Assembly: GCA_946560015.1 (NCBI GenBank)
Contig: CAMNUC010000005.1
Span: forward strand, 1-34,026
Direction of reading: 5' to 3'
Length of the DNA: 34,026 bases
Source: an uncultured Candidatus Saccharibacteria bacterium
GTDB lineage: Bacteria; Patescibacteriota; Saccharimonadia; Saccharimonadales; Saccharimonadaceae
Shown here: one piece after another, positions 7,988 through 16,253 of the stretch
Layout: every line of letters begins with the position of its first letter
Position numbering within the stretch: the first letter of the stretch is position 1
Made by a program: the position numbers and the translations under genes
Notes under the pieces: generated by a model
The model's input: only the letters and a program-made list of their open reading frames with translations
Told to the model about the DNA's origin: nothing
The model's database searches: none

Positions 7988-9070
7988 ATGAAGAAATGCG
8001 TAGGTATTAACCTTGGTGCCGTGGTGGCACAAACTCAGCGCAATCGGGTAGTACCCGAAGTCCACGATAAGTCAGATGGCGTCTACTCTGTAGCATTTAG
8101 CGATCCGAAGTTTCTGAGGGTAGAGTTCCATATGCGCGATGAGGTGCTGTTGGACTGTCATGGTCGGCCGATGGATCCCCTGGCGGGTATTAAACTTCCT
8201 GTGGTAGCTAACGCCCTGGCATTGCCTCTGGGAACGCGATTCCTATTTGGCGATACCAGATTGGCTCCCGAAGTTGGTAACCAAACGGACGAACTGATTT
8301 TCGAAATCAAAACACCGGAAAAGGCGAACAATATTTTTGCGTTGGTAAAGCAGAAGACAACTGGCGAGGAGTACGAGGCGGCCACCTGGTCTAAAACTCG
8401 GGTACAGTCCTTATACCCAAACCTTGACGCTGTACATTCGGCTTCTGCCTCATACTGTGGCACATACTGGGAAGGGTATATCTTTTCCATTGGCGAAACC
8501 GAGAGGGTATGTCATACTAGCGTGTGTTCCATGGCGGAAGACACCATCGAGTCAATCGAAACTGTTTGTGATGAGGCCTACCGAGATTATCGTGATGCAA
8601 ATTATCGCCTGTACGAGCATCTCACCGATCTACTTCCAGTGTTCAATCAGCAGATGGCTACAATTGCAAAAACGCCCGGATACGAAGGCGTCGATACTTT
8701 CGAGGTACTCCTTGACGGCGACGTGCCACAGCTCGTATGCAATGGACGGATTTACAATGGAGAAGAGGACGCCCGGCGACACATTGACTATTTGGCACAG
8801 CGTTCGGAACTTTGTCGAGATTTTCGGCAGCAGTTCGCGAAGTTGCTCAGCAGAATTGAGGCTTGCCACGGGAAACTTGATATCTCTGGCACTAATTACG
8901 CCATTGCAAAGTTCCCTCGCCACTCGATTGGCGAGGGGGACAAAATCTACCGCGAACGGGGTTTTCACTACTCCGAGGGCGGAGTCGCTGAACTGATCGC
9001 ATGGCTCACCGAAGAGGAAGCAAATTTGAAAAAATGGGCTGAGTCCAATACTGCCGTGCTTGAAAGCTAG
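7988..9070 (+). CDS. Unrecognised 360-residue protein
   Basis: I do not recognise a family. The protein seems soluble and cytosolic: no signal peptide or membrane segment is visible. The first 100 residues look beta-rich (VYSVAFSDPKFLRVEFHM, LALPLGTRFLFGDTRL). The middle has several Cys residues (ASYCGTYWEGYIF, ERVCHTSVCSMAE, ETVCDEAY). The last 170 residues are largely helical (RDANYRLYEHLTDLLPVFNQQM and onward). The ATG at 7988 follows AAAGGATG at normal spacing. The gene stands alone with its own strong promoter, long structured leader and terminator, which suggests separate regulation, perhaps responding to a ligand. Confidence 0.8.
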   Translation: MKKCVGINLGAVVAQTQRNRVVPEVHDKSDGVYSVAFSDPKFLRVEFHMRDEVLLDCHGRPMDPLAGIKLPVVANALALPLGTRFLFGDTRLAPEVGNQTDELIFEIKTPEKANNIFALVKQKTTGEEYEAATWSKTRVQSLYPNLDAVHSASASYCGTYWEGYIFSIGETERVCHTSVCSMAEDTIESIETVCDEAYRDYRDANYRLYEHLTDLLPVFNQQMATIAKTPGYEGVDTFEVLLDGDVPQLVCNGRIYNGEEDARRHIDYLAQRSELCRDFRQQFAKLLSRIEACHGKLDISGTNYAIAKFPRHSIGEGDKIYRERGFHYSEGGVAELIAWLTEEEANLKKWAESNTAVLES

Positions 9071-9141
9071 AGTTAATCTTGCCGTGTCTAAGAACCGGCG
9101 CCGCCATGAGTAGAAATACAGAAATACATAAACCATTCTTG

Positions 9142-9167
9142 CCCCGGCTATATAGTCGGGGTATTTT
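9142..9167 (+). terminator. Intrinsic terminator after the gene at 7988
   Basis: CCCCGGCT, loop ATAT, AGTCGGGG (9142-9161; one G-U pair) is followed by TATTTT. It lies 71 nt after the stop codon. Confidence 0.8.
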
Positions 9168-9225
9168 CTATCTAGGTAATCTCATAATTCTGTGATATAA
9201 TTATCCCAGTAGAATTGGAATGCGA

Positions 9226-9301
9226 GGGGCAGTAGCTCACCTGGTAGAGCGCAGCATTCGCATTGCTGAGGTAGTCGGTTCAAGTCCGATCTGCTCCACC
9301 A
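9226..9301 (+). tRNA. tRNA-Ala (anticodon CGC), CCA encoded
   Basis: The cloverleaf is complete: acceptor GGGGCAG/CTGCTCC, D stem GCTC/GAGC, anticodon stem CAGCA/TGCTG with loop TTCGCAT, and T arm GTCGG-TTCAAGT-CCGAT, ending ACCA. The acceptor has the G3-U70 wobble pair that identifies alanine tRNA. A TATAAT box at 9196-9201 lies 24 nt upstream. Confidence 0.97.
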
Positions 9302-9328
9302 AGCTTTCCAGATTTATTGAGGATGATT

Positions 9329-9349
9329 AGACGCGAGGGCGTCTTTTTT
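9329..9349 (+). terminator. Intrinsic terminator after tRNA-Ala
   Basis: AGACGC, loop GAGG, GCGTCT (9329-9344) is followed by TTTTT. Confidence 0.8.
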
Positions 9350-9430
9350 ATTGTTTGGGGAACTCTTTGTCTATATTCACCCAACCACAAAAGTTCGTGT
9401 TTATTACTGGAATATAGTATAATTAACAAT

Positions 9431-10624
9431 ATGAAGTCTGAGGTTAGTGCTAATGATTTGCTGAAATTTGAGCAGATTTATCATGATAACCCAGAAAATT
9501 CGGTTACAGAAACCAGGGTTCGGGATGAAGGACTACTCGAGGCGAGCAAGAATTCGCAAAAGTATAAGTTTAAGTTCAATATTGAAACACCCAAGACAAA
9601 AATCTATCATCAGCATGACAGCCATCAGTGTAACATTTATGCGTTTTTAAGAGTAGTAAAGGACGTATTGCGGCAAAATACTGATTTGAATGTGGGTGCT
9701 CTTGATTTATCTTCAAATTACATTAACTTTTATGACAAATTAGAGAAGGCAAACGCACTATATAATGAATTAATCGACGCAGACGAACTGTCTTTAGAGC
9801 TGATTAGGGATAAGACTGATTGGTATATTGGAAGTTTTGGAACATTTCATTTTTGTCGAGAGATTGTCAATAAATACGGTTTAGCGCCCACACAGAATAT
9901 GAAGGAAGTAGATCGTAGATACAATGATCGATTGGTTATTAAGCTATTGCGCGACAAGATAAAGTCTGATGCAGTTTCCCTGCTCAAAATGAGTTCAAAA
10001 ATAGAAAAACTCTCCAAAAAGTCGAGTTTGATGTACGGAGTTTATCAATTTTTGGCAAAGGTTTATGGTATGCCACCAACGAACTTTACTTTCGCAGGAG
10101 AAGATTTTACGCCATTAGAATTCAAGAATCACTTTTTAGGCGATGCGCTGGAGGACTTTGTGGCCGTAACGGCGTTTGACCAAGAGACTTTATTGAGTAG
10201 TTATGCTTTTGTGCCAAATATTTATTTGAATGACAGCGAAACGATCTTATACTCGGATCACGTTAAAATCAAAGAAGCAATCATTAAACAGTTAATTAGC
10301 GGCGTCAGCGTGTGGTTCTCGGCGGAAGAGTTTTTGTCCTCTAATTATCGTGATGGGATACTAGATAATGAGGCTTACGGGTTTAGCCGAATTTTAGATA
10401 TTCCAGACCTAACGGCGCAACAAAAGCTAACACTTGGTGTTACGACTTACGACCATGCTATGTGCATCACTGGGGCGTTGACAAAAAATAACATAGCGGA
10501 ACAGTTCCGGGTGGACAATAGTTTCGGACAACGTGGTAAATATGGTGGGCAGATGCTGATGACAAGTTCGTTCTTAGAAAATTCAGTAATTACTTTGGTG
10601 ATCAATCGAAAATTCCTGATGTAG
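9431..10624 (+). CDS. C1B-family aminopeptidase (PepC / bleomycin hydrolase type)
   Basis: A 397-residue cytosolic cysteine peptidase of the bleomycin hydrolase family, which trims peptides from the N-terminus as a self-compartmentalising oligomer. The catalytic Cys is C67 in HQHDSHQCNIYAFLR. Gln61 at C-6 and Ser at C-3 match the QxxSxxC pattern of PepC, although the usual W after the Cys is N. His342 (TTYDHAMCITG) and Asn363 (FRVDNSFG) complete the triad, followed by GKYGGQMLM. The frame stays open to 9317, but that would cross the tRNA terminator. A TATAAT box at 9418-9423 puts the transcript start 1 nt before the ATG at 9431, so this start is chosen and is essentially leaderless. Confidence 0.88.
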   Translation: MKSEVSANDLLKFEQIYHDNPENSVTETRVRDEGLLEASKNSQKYKFKFNIETPKTKIYHQHDSHQCNIYAFLRVVKDVLRQNTDLNVGALDLSSNYINFYDKLEKANALYNELIDADELSLELIRDKTDWYIGSFGTFHFCREIVNKYGLAPTQNMKEVDRRYNDRLVIKLLRDKIKSDAVSLLKMSSKIEKLSKKSSLMYGVYQFLAKVYGMPPTNFTFAGEDFTPLEFKNHFLGDALEDFVAVTAFDQETLLSSYAFVPNIYLNDSETILYSDHVKIKEAIIKQLISGVSVWFSAEEFLSSNYRDGILDNEAYGFSRILDIPDLTAQQKLTLGVTTYDHAMCITGALTKNNIAEQFRVDNSFGQRGKYGGQMLMTSSFLENSVITLVINRKFLM

Positions 10625-10658
10625 TATCATAAGACTTCTCAATTTAACAATTTTATGA

Positions 10659-10740
10659 TATAATTATAGAGAGTACGTTTTTGCGCACTAGTTCTTTGGG
10701 AGGTGATATGTATAATGTTGCGCAATGTAGTCAGACATAG
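10659..10740 (+). promoter_or_regulatory. Promoter and leader with a 10-codon upstream ORF in a hairpin
   Basis: An extended -10 (TGATATAAT, hexamer 10659-10664) predicts a start near 10671. TTGCGCA (10681-10687) pairs perfectly with TGCGCAA (10719-10725). The loop holds a near-perfect Shine-Dalgarno sequence (GGGAGGTGAT) and the ATG at 10708 of a short frame, MYNVAQCSQT, that stops with TAG at 10738-10740. This lies 14 nt before the next start codon, so translation of the small frame could affect the downstream gene. Confidence 0.5.
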
Positions 10741-10754
10741 ATATAGGGAGGGGC

Positions 10755-11591
10755 ATGTCAATGTTAAAAATCACACTATTAGTTGTCGTCGTTATTGCGT
10801 TTATTAACAGTATCTCGTTTATGGCAGCTATGGGTCTGCGCTATTACTCTGGCGTGGCTGGACTGCGCACCGTACGAGATGTCAGCCAAGATGAACCAGT
10901 GATGAATTATTTTATCGCTGGGATGCTGAATCATCCCGAACCAGCATTTCAATTCATCACAAGCTATATGAAAGGAGGTATTACTTACGCCGATTTTCGC
11001 AATACTGGCTGGACGGCGTGGGAAACCGCGGAGGCAATCGAGGCGCACATCTATAGACACAGGTACACCAAGGTACGGATTTTTTCAATCTCAGTGGGAG
11101 ATCATGTAGCACGCTATTTAGAGCAGCACTATTACAACGATGACGCCGTTCATCTGGAGATCATCGCAATTAACCCTTGTTCTTCACCAACCGCGTTGAA
11201 AGACAGCGTGGACGCCGCTGTCATGCTTGGTTCGCCAGTAGTTAAACTGGGCTGTATTCTTGCTGGATGGATTAGCGTAATCCCGATGCCATTCCTGAAG
11301 ACGCCCGGGGATAATTATTCTTTGTTCCTATTGAGTAGCCAGATTACACAGATTGCCGACTGTTCGACACCAGGGTTCACAGACCATACCATAGGCGTGG
11401 TCTTGAGCGAGCAAGACGAGTTTCTGGACGGTGACGCACTGCATGAATACTTTGAGACGTGCCCAGTAATTACGATTCCTGAATGCAGACATGGCGACAC
11501 TATTGGCAATGCCGAAGCTTATCGCCAAGCCGTGATTGGGATCTTGCAGCACAGCAAACTCCAGACCTCAACTCTAGCCCCTCCACAGTGA
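10755..11591 (+). CDS. Membrane-anchored alpha/beta-hydrolase-like protein
   Basis: A 278-residue protein with an N-terminal membrane segment (ITLLVVVVIAFINSISFMAA), probably facing outward. A strand then a nucleophile elbow, IFSISVGDHVARYLE, place Ser113 as the catalytic serine (S-x-S-x-G). Asp in LSEQDEFLD and His in PECRHGDT sit where the acid and base of the fold belong. The substrate cannot be named; esterase or lipase-like activity is possible. GGGAGG lies 6 nt upstream of the ATG, and a short upstream ORF precedes it. It is the only gene here ending in TGA; that stop abuts the 3' arm of a terminator hairpin. Confidence 0.65.
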   Translation: MSMLKITLLVVVVIAFINSISFMAAMGLRYYSGVAGLRTVRDVSQDEPVMNYFIAGMLNHPEPAFQFITSYMKGGITYADFRNTGWTAWETAEAIEAHIYRHRYTKVRIFSISVGDHVARYLEQHYYNDDAVHLEIIAINPCSSPTALKDSVDAAVMLGSPVVKLGCILAGWISVIPMPFLKTPGDNYSLFLLSSQITQIADCSTPGFTDHTIGVVLSEQDEFLDGDALHEYFETCPVITIPECRHGDTIGNAEAYRQAVIGILQHSKLQTSTLAPPQ

Positions 11592-11605
11592 GGGGCTTTG
11601 ATATT
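11576..11605 (+). terminator. Intrinsic terminator overlapping the hydrolase stop codon
   Basis: AGCCCCTC, loop CACAGT, GAGGGGCT (11576-11597) is followed by TTTGATATT. The TGA stop at 11589-11591 starts in the loop and runs into the 3' arm. Confidence 0.65.
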
Positions 11606-11637
11606 ATTGAGGGATCTACATGGTTGGGAGCTATTTA

Positions 11638-12462
11638 TTATTTATTAGTGGTTTTGCTCTCATCGTCATTACTGTTGGGTCTCTTCATGAATGCGATAAT
11701 TTGCTCACGCTTCCAGCTAGCAATCGCAACAATTGCCACTGCTACCAAGGAAAGCCCTACCACTAGCCCAATATTGCCATTGATGCCCATACCAATATAG
11801 TTTGTTAGGACAATGGTCGGGAATCGACCTAAGATAGAGATGAGCATAAGTTTGCGCATGGGCAACTTTGTGAGGCCGGCGATATAGCAAATCAAATCGT
11901 CTGGGAACCCTGGCAACAGGAAAATGGCAAAAATAATTAGCGCGGAGCCTTTTGCATTAATAATGAAATCAAATTTTTCTACGGCTGGTTTTTTAAAGAT
12001 TTTTTCAATTAGTGGACGTCCAAACTTACGCGCAATTAGAAAAACTAGCCAAAACCCAATAAAACTACCGATGGTGGTCCAGAGGATGCCCCAATGACCA
12101 AATAGAAACCCGCCTGCACCACCAACAATTTGACCAGGAATGGGCGCTACTACGACCTGTACGACTTGTAATGCAATATAGATAAGTGGGGCTAGTAATC
12201 CAGCTCTATTAATGAGCTCAACTAACTCATCACGGTTAGACAAAAGCTGCATAAGCGGGCCTTGAGCTATGACATCCCAAGCTAAATAGCCCAATATTAG
12301 CAAAACAATTACGCCAGCAATAATGAATTTAATGATGGTAGATTTGCTGATGTTCTTTTTGAGCGGTATAGCGCCAACGGGTAGACGATTAGGCTGATTT
12401 TGGGCTAAGTTGGCGGTTTGAGATCTCTCTTTTGTAGAGTTTTGTCGAGATTTATTTGGCAT
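11638..12462 (-). CDS. TVP38/TMEM64 (DedA-like) membrane protein
   Basis: An integral membrane protein of about 274 residues in the VTT/SNARE-associated family. It has a basic cytosolic N-terminus, a first membrane segment (IIKFIIAGVIVLLILGYLAW), then the signature VAPIPGQIVGGAGGFLFG, RKFGRPLIEK and FLLPGFPDDLICYIAGLT. Family members are thought to act in lipid scrambling or envelope homeostasis; the exact role here is unknown. The ATG at 12462 overlaps the end of rny by 11 nt, suggesting translational coupling; an in-frame ATG at 12483 is the alternative. It converges with the alpha/beta hydrolase gene. Confidence 0.85.
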   Translation of the reverse strand: MPNKSRQNSTKERSQTANLAQNQPNRLPVGAIPLKKNISKSTIIKFIIAGVIVLLILGYLAWDVIAQGPLMQLLSNRDELVELINRAGLLAPLIYIALQVVQVVVAPIPGQIVGGAGGFLFGHWGILWTTIGSFIGFWLVFLIARKFGRPLIEKIFKKPAVEKFDFIINAKGSALIIFAIFLLPGFPDDLICYIAGLTKLPMRKLMLISILGRFPTIVLTNYIGMGINGNIGLVVGLSLVAVAIVAIASWKREQIIAFMKRPNSNDDESKTTNK

Positions 12463-13969
12463 ATTCGACGGCACGAGTCTCACGAATTACATTAACTTTA
12501 ATGACGCCAGGATAAGACATTGTGGCCTCAATTTTGTTAGCGATGTCGCGAGCTAACTTCAAGGCCGACAAATCATCAATCTGTTTGGGCTCGACGATGA
12601 CGCGAATTTCGCGTCCAGCAGAGATAGCATATGCCTTATCAATACCCGGGAAACTAGTAGCGATGTTTTCAAGATCACGCATACGCTCAGCGAAGTTCTC
12701 AGCGGAGATATTGCGAGCACCAGGACGAGCAGCCGATAAAGAGTCGACAATCTTGACAATGACCGCCTCTGGAGTAGTAGGCTCAATGTCATCGTGGTGT
12801 GCGGCCATAGCATGGACGATATCATCTGACATGCCATATTTTTTGGCAAGCTCAGCACCAATCTCAGCATGTTTACCCTCAATCTTATGAGTGACGGCCT
12901 TGCCAATATCGTGTAGAAGTGTGGCCGTTTTAGCAACACGCTTATTGGCGCCAATCTCCTCAGCAATCATGCCAGCAATATGCGCCATCTCGACTGAGTG
13001 AAGTAATACATTCTGACCATAGCTCGTGCGAAACTTAAGCTCTCCAAGCAGATGTAATAATTCCCTTGGCACACCGACTACGCCAACCTCGCGGGCAGCG
13101 TCTTCGCCAGCGCGAACAACTTCTTTCTCAATTTCGCGCTCGGCTTTGGCAACGGCATCTTCAATAGAGGATGGGTTGATGCGCCCATCTTTCATGAGGC
13201 GTTCAAGAGCATAGCGAGCAACTTGGCGGCGAATCGGGTCAAAGCTGGATAGAACCACCATTCCAGGGGTATCATCTACCATGATATCCACGCCGGTAGC
13301 ACGTTGTAGGGCCTGGATGTTGCGCCCTTCTTTACCAATGATACGCCCTTTCATATCGTCATCTGGAAGTTTGAGTGCGGTGATGGTGCGGTCAGCAGTC
13401 ACCTCCGAAGACATACGTTCCATTGCGGTAAGCAAGATGGCCTGAGCAGTTTCGTCGACTTCATGCTTAATTTCTTTTTGTTCTTTTACGACAAGACCGG
13501 CAAGATCTTGCTTAATGTCACGCTCAGTCATTTGCATAAGTTTCTCACGTGCGGCTTCCTTGGTGAGGCCGGCAATTTTTTCGAGTTTTTCTTGCTGACG
13601 AGTGCGGATATCACGCACTTCGGATTTGAGGTCATCAAGCTCTTTTTCTTGCTTAGCTAGGCGCTCGGTTTTTCTTTCGAGCTGATCGAGCTTATTGTCG
13701 AGATTATTCTCTCGCTCACTAAGACGGCTCTCAGTATTTTTCCATTCTTTGCGGCGCTCAGTTTCTTCTTGCTGAGATTTGGCAGCCAAATTAGCGGCAT
13801 CACTCTTAGCCTTAGAGACAATATCTGAGGCTTCGTTTTTAGCTTTGCGTACTAAATCATCGGCTTTAGTCTTGCCACCGTTTTCATTCTTTTTATTGTA
13901 GGCTAAAATTCCGCCTGCACCAACAACTGCGCCAATAATGACGGCAACGATTGTTATCACTACGTTCAT
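12452..13969 (-). CDS. rny: Ribonuclease Y
   Basis: Membrane-tethered endoribonuclease that starts mRNA decay. The 505-residue protein has an N-terminal membrane helix (VVITIVAVIIGAVVGAGGIL) and a long charged coiled coil over residues about 30-180. A KH domain follows (GRIIGKEGRNIQALQRATG), then an HD domain (LLHSVEMAHIAG, TATLLHDIGKAV, HAMAAHHDD) with the metal-binding His and Asp residues intact. The length is normal. AGGAAGGAT lies 8 nt before the ATG. The TVP38 gene follows with an overlapping start. Confidence 0.97.
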   Translation of the reverse strand: MNVVITIVAVIIGAVVGAGGILAYNKKNENGGKTKADDLVRKAKNEASDIVSKAKSDAANLAAKSQQEETERRKEWKNTESRLSERENNLDNKLDQLERKTERLAKQEKELDDLKSEVRDIRTRQQEKLEKIAGLTKEAAREKLMQMTERDIKQDLAGLVVKEQKEIKHEVDETAQAILLTAMERMSSEVTADRTITALKLPDDDMKGRIIGKEGRNIQALQRATGVDIMVDDTPGMVVLSSFDPIRRQVARYALERLMKDGRINPSSIEDAVAKAEREIEKEVVRAGEDAAREVGVVGVPRELLHLLGELKFRTSYGQNVLLHSVEMAHIAGMIAEEIGANKRVAKTATLLHDIGKAVTHKIEGKHAEIGAELAKKYGMSDDIVHAMAAHHDDIEPTTPEAVIVKIVDSLSAARPGARNISAENFAERMRDLENIATSFPGIDKAYAISAGREIRVIVEPKQIDDLSALKLARDIANKIEATMSYPGVIKVNVIRETRAVEYAK

Positions 13970-14094
13970 AAACGTATCCTTCCTAATTGTTTGCTAACAT
14001 TTTTCTCTATGCCAGCGGGGTAACAAATAACTATAAATTAATAAAATTCTGTTTTTAGTATACCATACTTTTATGAAAACTAGTTAAGATTACC

Positions 14095-14880
14095 CTATTT
14101 GCTTCTTTCGCCGTCGGCGCCTAGTAAATTTAAGCTAATGCAAGTGTCGTGCAAGAGTTTTTGCCGAAAGTCTAGTACTCTAACTTTATAACCAAATATT
14201 TCCTCGAGTTCTGTCTTTAGACCCCAAAGGCAAGTATTGAGTACTAGCACTACGTCACTGGGAATGAGACGATGTTCCGACTGGGTTGCAGATGGGTAAT
14301 ACTTTTCTTTGATGATTGTAGCTAAAATTGATTCATTTTTCTGGGAGATTGATACTGCCTTATTTGAGGTTTGCTGATGGAGTTCGAAATATGGGCTAAG
14401 ATCAGTACGCATAACTTCCGACGAGAGCTGCCCAGTACCTGCAAGCTGGTTCCAACCAGAACAGTCAGGCACAGCCAATGTAGAGAAGGGTAGATTATCT
14501 TTGAGGTTCTCACAAAGCGCAGATTCCAGAAGAGGCTCGTTCATCATAACCGTAATCCGAGTAGGATAATTGGAAGATTTAAGGATACGATAATAGTTCA
14601 CCCCAACGCTAACAAACTTTTGCTCGGTGTAGCGGTCACGTAAATAATCTATGGCGAGTGAGACTGTATAGCCGCCTAGGACAATTAAATCAACTTTGCC
14701 AATGTGTTTGTGGAGACTTTTCTCGATTAACCGGCAAATCTGAGTATGGGATCTTACGTCATATAGATTATACTGCTTATCGATTACACACTTAACATCC
14801 ACTACACCAAGCTCCTCAGAGAGATACTTCGCTACAACTTTCCCACCATAGCCACCATCAAACACTACGATTTTTAACAT
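14095..14880 (-). CDS. Glutamate-racemase-like protein without the usual catalytic cysteines
   Basis: A 261-residue protein with the fold signature of Asp/Glu racemases. VVFDGGYGGKVVAKYL at the start resembles VFDSGVGG, and DKQYNLYDVRSHTQI resembles the D...PYG.RS segment of MurI. The first catalytic Cys motif (ACNTA in MurI) is LGGYTVS here, so residue 70 is Gly. The second (GCTHYP) is LNTCLWG, with Thr at the aligned position and Cys shifted by one. Classical two-Cys racemase chemistry is therefore unlikely. It may be a divergent enzyme, a regulator or a binding protein. It is a single gene with TTG-rich AT upstream and no obvious operon partner. Confidence 0.6.
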   Translation of the reverse strand: MLKIVVFDGGYGGKVVAKYLSEELGVVDVKCVIDKQYNLYDVRSHTQICRLIEKSLHKHIGKVDLIVLGGYTVSLAIDYLRDRYTEQKFVSVGVNYYRILKSSNYPTRITVMMNEPLLESALCENLKDNLPFSTLAVPDCSGWNQLAGTGQLSSEVMRTDLSPYFELHQQTSNKAVSISQKNESILATIIKEKYYPSATQSEHRLIPSDVVLVLNTCLWGLKTELEEIFGYKVRVLDFRQKLLHDTCISLNLLGADGERSK

Positions 14881-15000
14881 TTTTGCCCTTGTTGATTAAT
14901 TTATTCTCTACTATACAACAGATATTGTGGCCGGGTTTGGCGTTGCGTGAAACTATTTAATGCTTCGTTAAGTTATAGAAACTTTCTTTGTTGTTGGGGG

Positions 15001-15075
15001 CTTTTTTGCGGCAAGCGCGGAGAAACCTGCGCGGAGAGTTGTGAGCGAGGTTTCGTCGGAGCAGAGCAGTGGTAT
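15001..15075. other. GC-rich stretch with direct repeat and possible stem upstream of tRNA-Arg
   Basis: A T-run (15002-15007) is followed by a GC-rich stretch unlike the AT-rich surroundings. GCGCGGAGA occurs twice (15015-15023 and 15029-15037), and GAAACCT (15022-15028) can pair with AGGTTTC (15048-15054). No gene is recognised. It may be a remnant or a small structured RNA. Confidence 0.3.
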
Positions 15076-15110
15076 CTTAAATCAAGGACTTATGGTACAA
15101 TATGTATAGT

Positions 15111-15187
15111 GCACTCGTAGCTCAGCGGATTAGAGCACTTGTCTTCGGAACAAGGGGTCGCGCGTTCGAATCGCGCCGAGTGTACCA
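15111..15187 (+). tRNA. tRNA-Arg (anticodon TCG), CCA encoded
   Basis: Acceptor GCACTCG/CGAGTGT (terminal G-U), D stem GCTC/GAGC, anticodon stem CTTGT/ACAAG with loop CTTCGGA, and T arm GCGCG-TTCGAAT-CGCGC, ending ACCA. A TACAAT box at 15096-15101 lies just upstream. Confidence 0.96.
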
Positions 15188-15310
15188 TTTTTATTGGTAC
15201 GCTATGTGAGTTTCTGGTCTATACGGAAGCTTTTATTGTTATGAAGGATGTTATATTAGGCACGTTCGGGAATGATTTCGTCAACATAATAAGATTAGAT
15301 AAAAATATTA

Positions 15311-15441
15311 TTGACTATATTCACTATCTATGATAGAATGGTAAACATTATAAATTAACACGCGCTTTGTAAGACGTGGGTAGTAGATAAACACAGAGTT
15401 AAGCGTGTTTGTTAGTTACCACGAAGCCCGAGGTTTAGGGC
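15311..15441 (+). promoter_or_regulatory. Promoter and hairpin leader of the TetR-like gene
   Basis: TTGACT (15311-15316) and TAGAAT (15334-15339) are 17 nt apart. In the predicted leader, AACACGC (15357-15363) pairs with GCGTGTT (15403-15409), extended by CTTTGT/ACAGAG (15365-15370/15393-15398). A second hairpin GCCC/GGGC (15426-15429/15438-15441) ends 1 nt before the start codon and holds GAGG in its loop, so it could mask the ribosome-binding site. The inverted repeats could also serve as an operator. Confidence 0.45.
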
Positions 15442-15442
15442 G

Positions 15443-16222
15443 ATGACACGATTTATGGATTGCGAGAAAGGGCAATCTGTAATGTTGTCTAAAGAACTAA
15501 ATATTAATAACTTTAATGGTAATGGTGGTAAAGGTGCTGGCAATGGTGCGAATAATCATTCTGATAGTATAAGGGCTGATAAGAATTTATCCAGTGTTAA
15601 ATCCACTAAGCAGCTATCGGGTAGTCTAATTAAGCGACAAATGGACAAGCAAGGAGAGGATAAACAATCCAAGCTTAGCACAGGACCAACGAATCCTCAG
15701 CATAAGAAGTATCGACAAAATGAGAAGTTAATACGGAAAGAGATAAACGAAACGGTTGCAAAGCGCAGCATATCAGCAAAAGTAAGTAAGATCTGTAAGC
15801 AGGCTAGCATTTCTACACCGACATTTTATCTACATCATCGTAACCCCGATGAGGCGTTAATGAGCTATGAAGAAGATCTATACGGTGAATTCTTGAGGCT
15901 CGTAGTGGAAAATGCCAAGAAATATACACAAGAAGCAGACAAGATACATATCTTTGAACTACTGCTACTATATATTAGCAAAAATAATGGATACTTCAAG
16001 GCAAGTTTGGTGAGTAATAATCTTCATCTGCTTTATAATATACTGGGCGAATTATGCGTATACGTTGTGGGAGATAAAATATCTGACAGGACGGGGCTTT
16101 TCTATATTACAAATCTACTGGCGGTGATTATGTGGTGGGGCAATAAGGAAGACTTTTCTAAACAGAAACTTGGGGAGAGAGCAAGAGAAATGACAGCGGT
16201 GAGAGTGTGGTATAAAGGATAG
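15443..16222 (+). CDS. TetR-like transcription regulator with a low-complexity N-terminus
   Basis: A 259-residue protein. Residues 20-80 are low complexity, rich in Asn, Gly, Lys and Ser (NNFNGNGGKGAGNGANN). A TetR-type helix-turn-helix lies at about residues 98-137: ISAKVSKICKQASISTPTFYLHHRNPDEALMSY, where the T-x-T/S-FY-HxxxxxEAL pattern matches the TetR recognition helix and following segment. The rest is a helical, hydrophobic ligand-binding-like domain with Trp and Tyr. The start is uncertain; ATGs at 15443, 15455 and 15482 are possible. It is more AT-rich than the core genes, which hints at acquisition. No target gene is adjacent on the same strand. Confidence 0.6.
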   Translation: MTRFMDCEKGQSVMLSKELNINNFNGNGGKGAGNGANNHSDSIRADKNLSSVKSTKQLSGSLIKRQMDKQGEDKQSKLSTGPTNPQHKKYRQNEKLIRKEINETVAKRSISAKVSKICKQASISTPTFYLHHRNPDEALMSYEEDLYGEFLRLVVENAKKYTQEADKIHIFELLLLYISKNNGYFKASLVSNNLHLLYNILGELCVYVVGDKISDRTGLFYITNLLAVIMWWGNKEDFSKQKLGERAREMTAVRVWYKG

Positions 16223-16253
16223 GCTCAATACTTGTTGTAATTACAGAGTTGAA

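Noticed and set aside
15139-15333. 64-codon plus-strand frame beginning inside tRNA-Arg
   Set aside because: It starts within the tRNA gene, lacks a ribosome-binding site and has no recognisable protein features.
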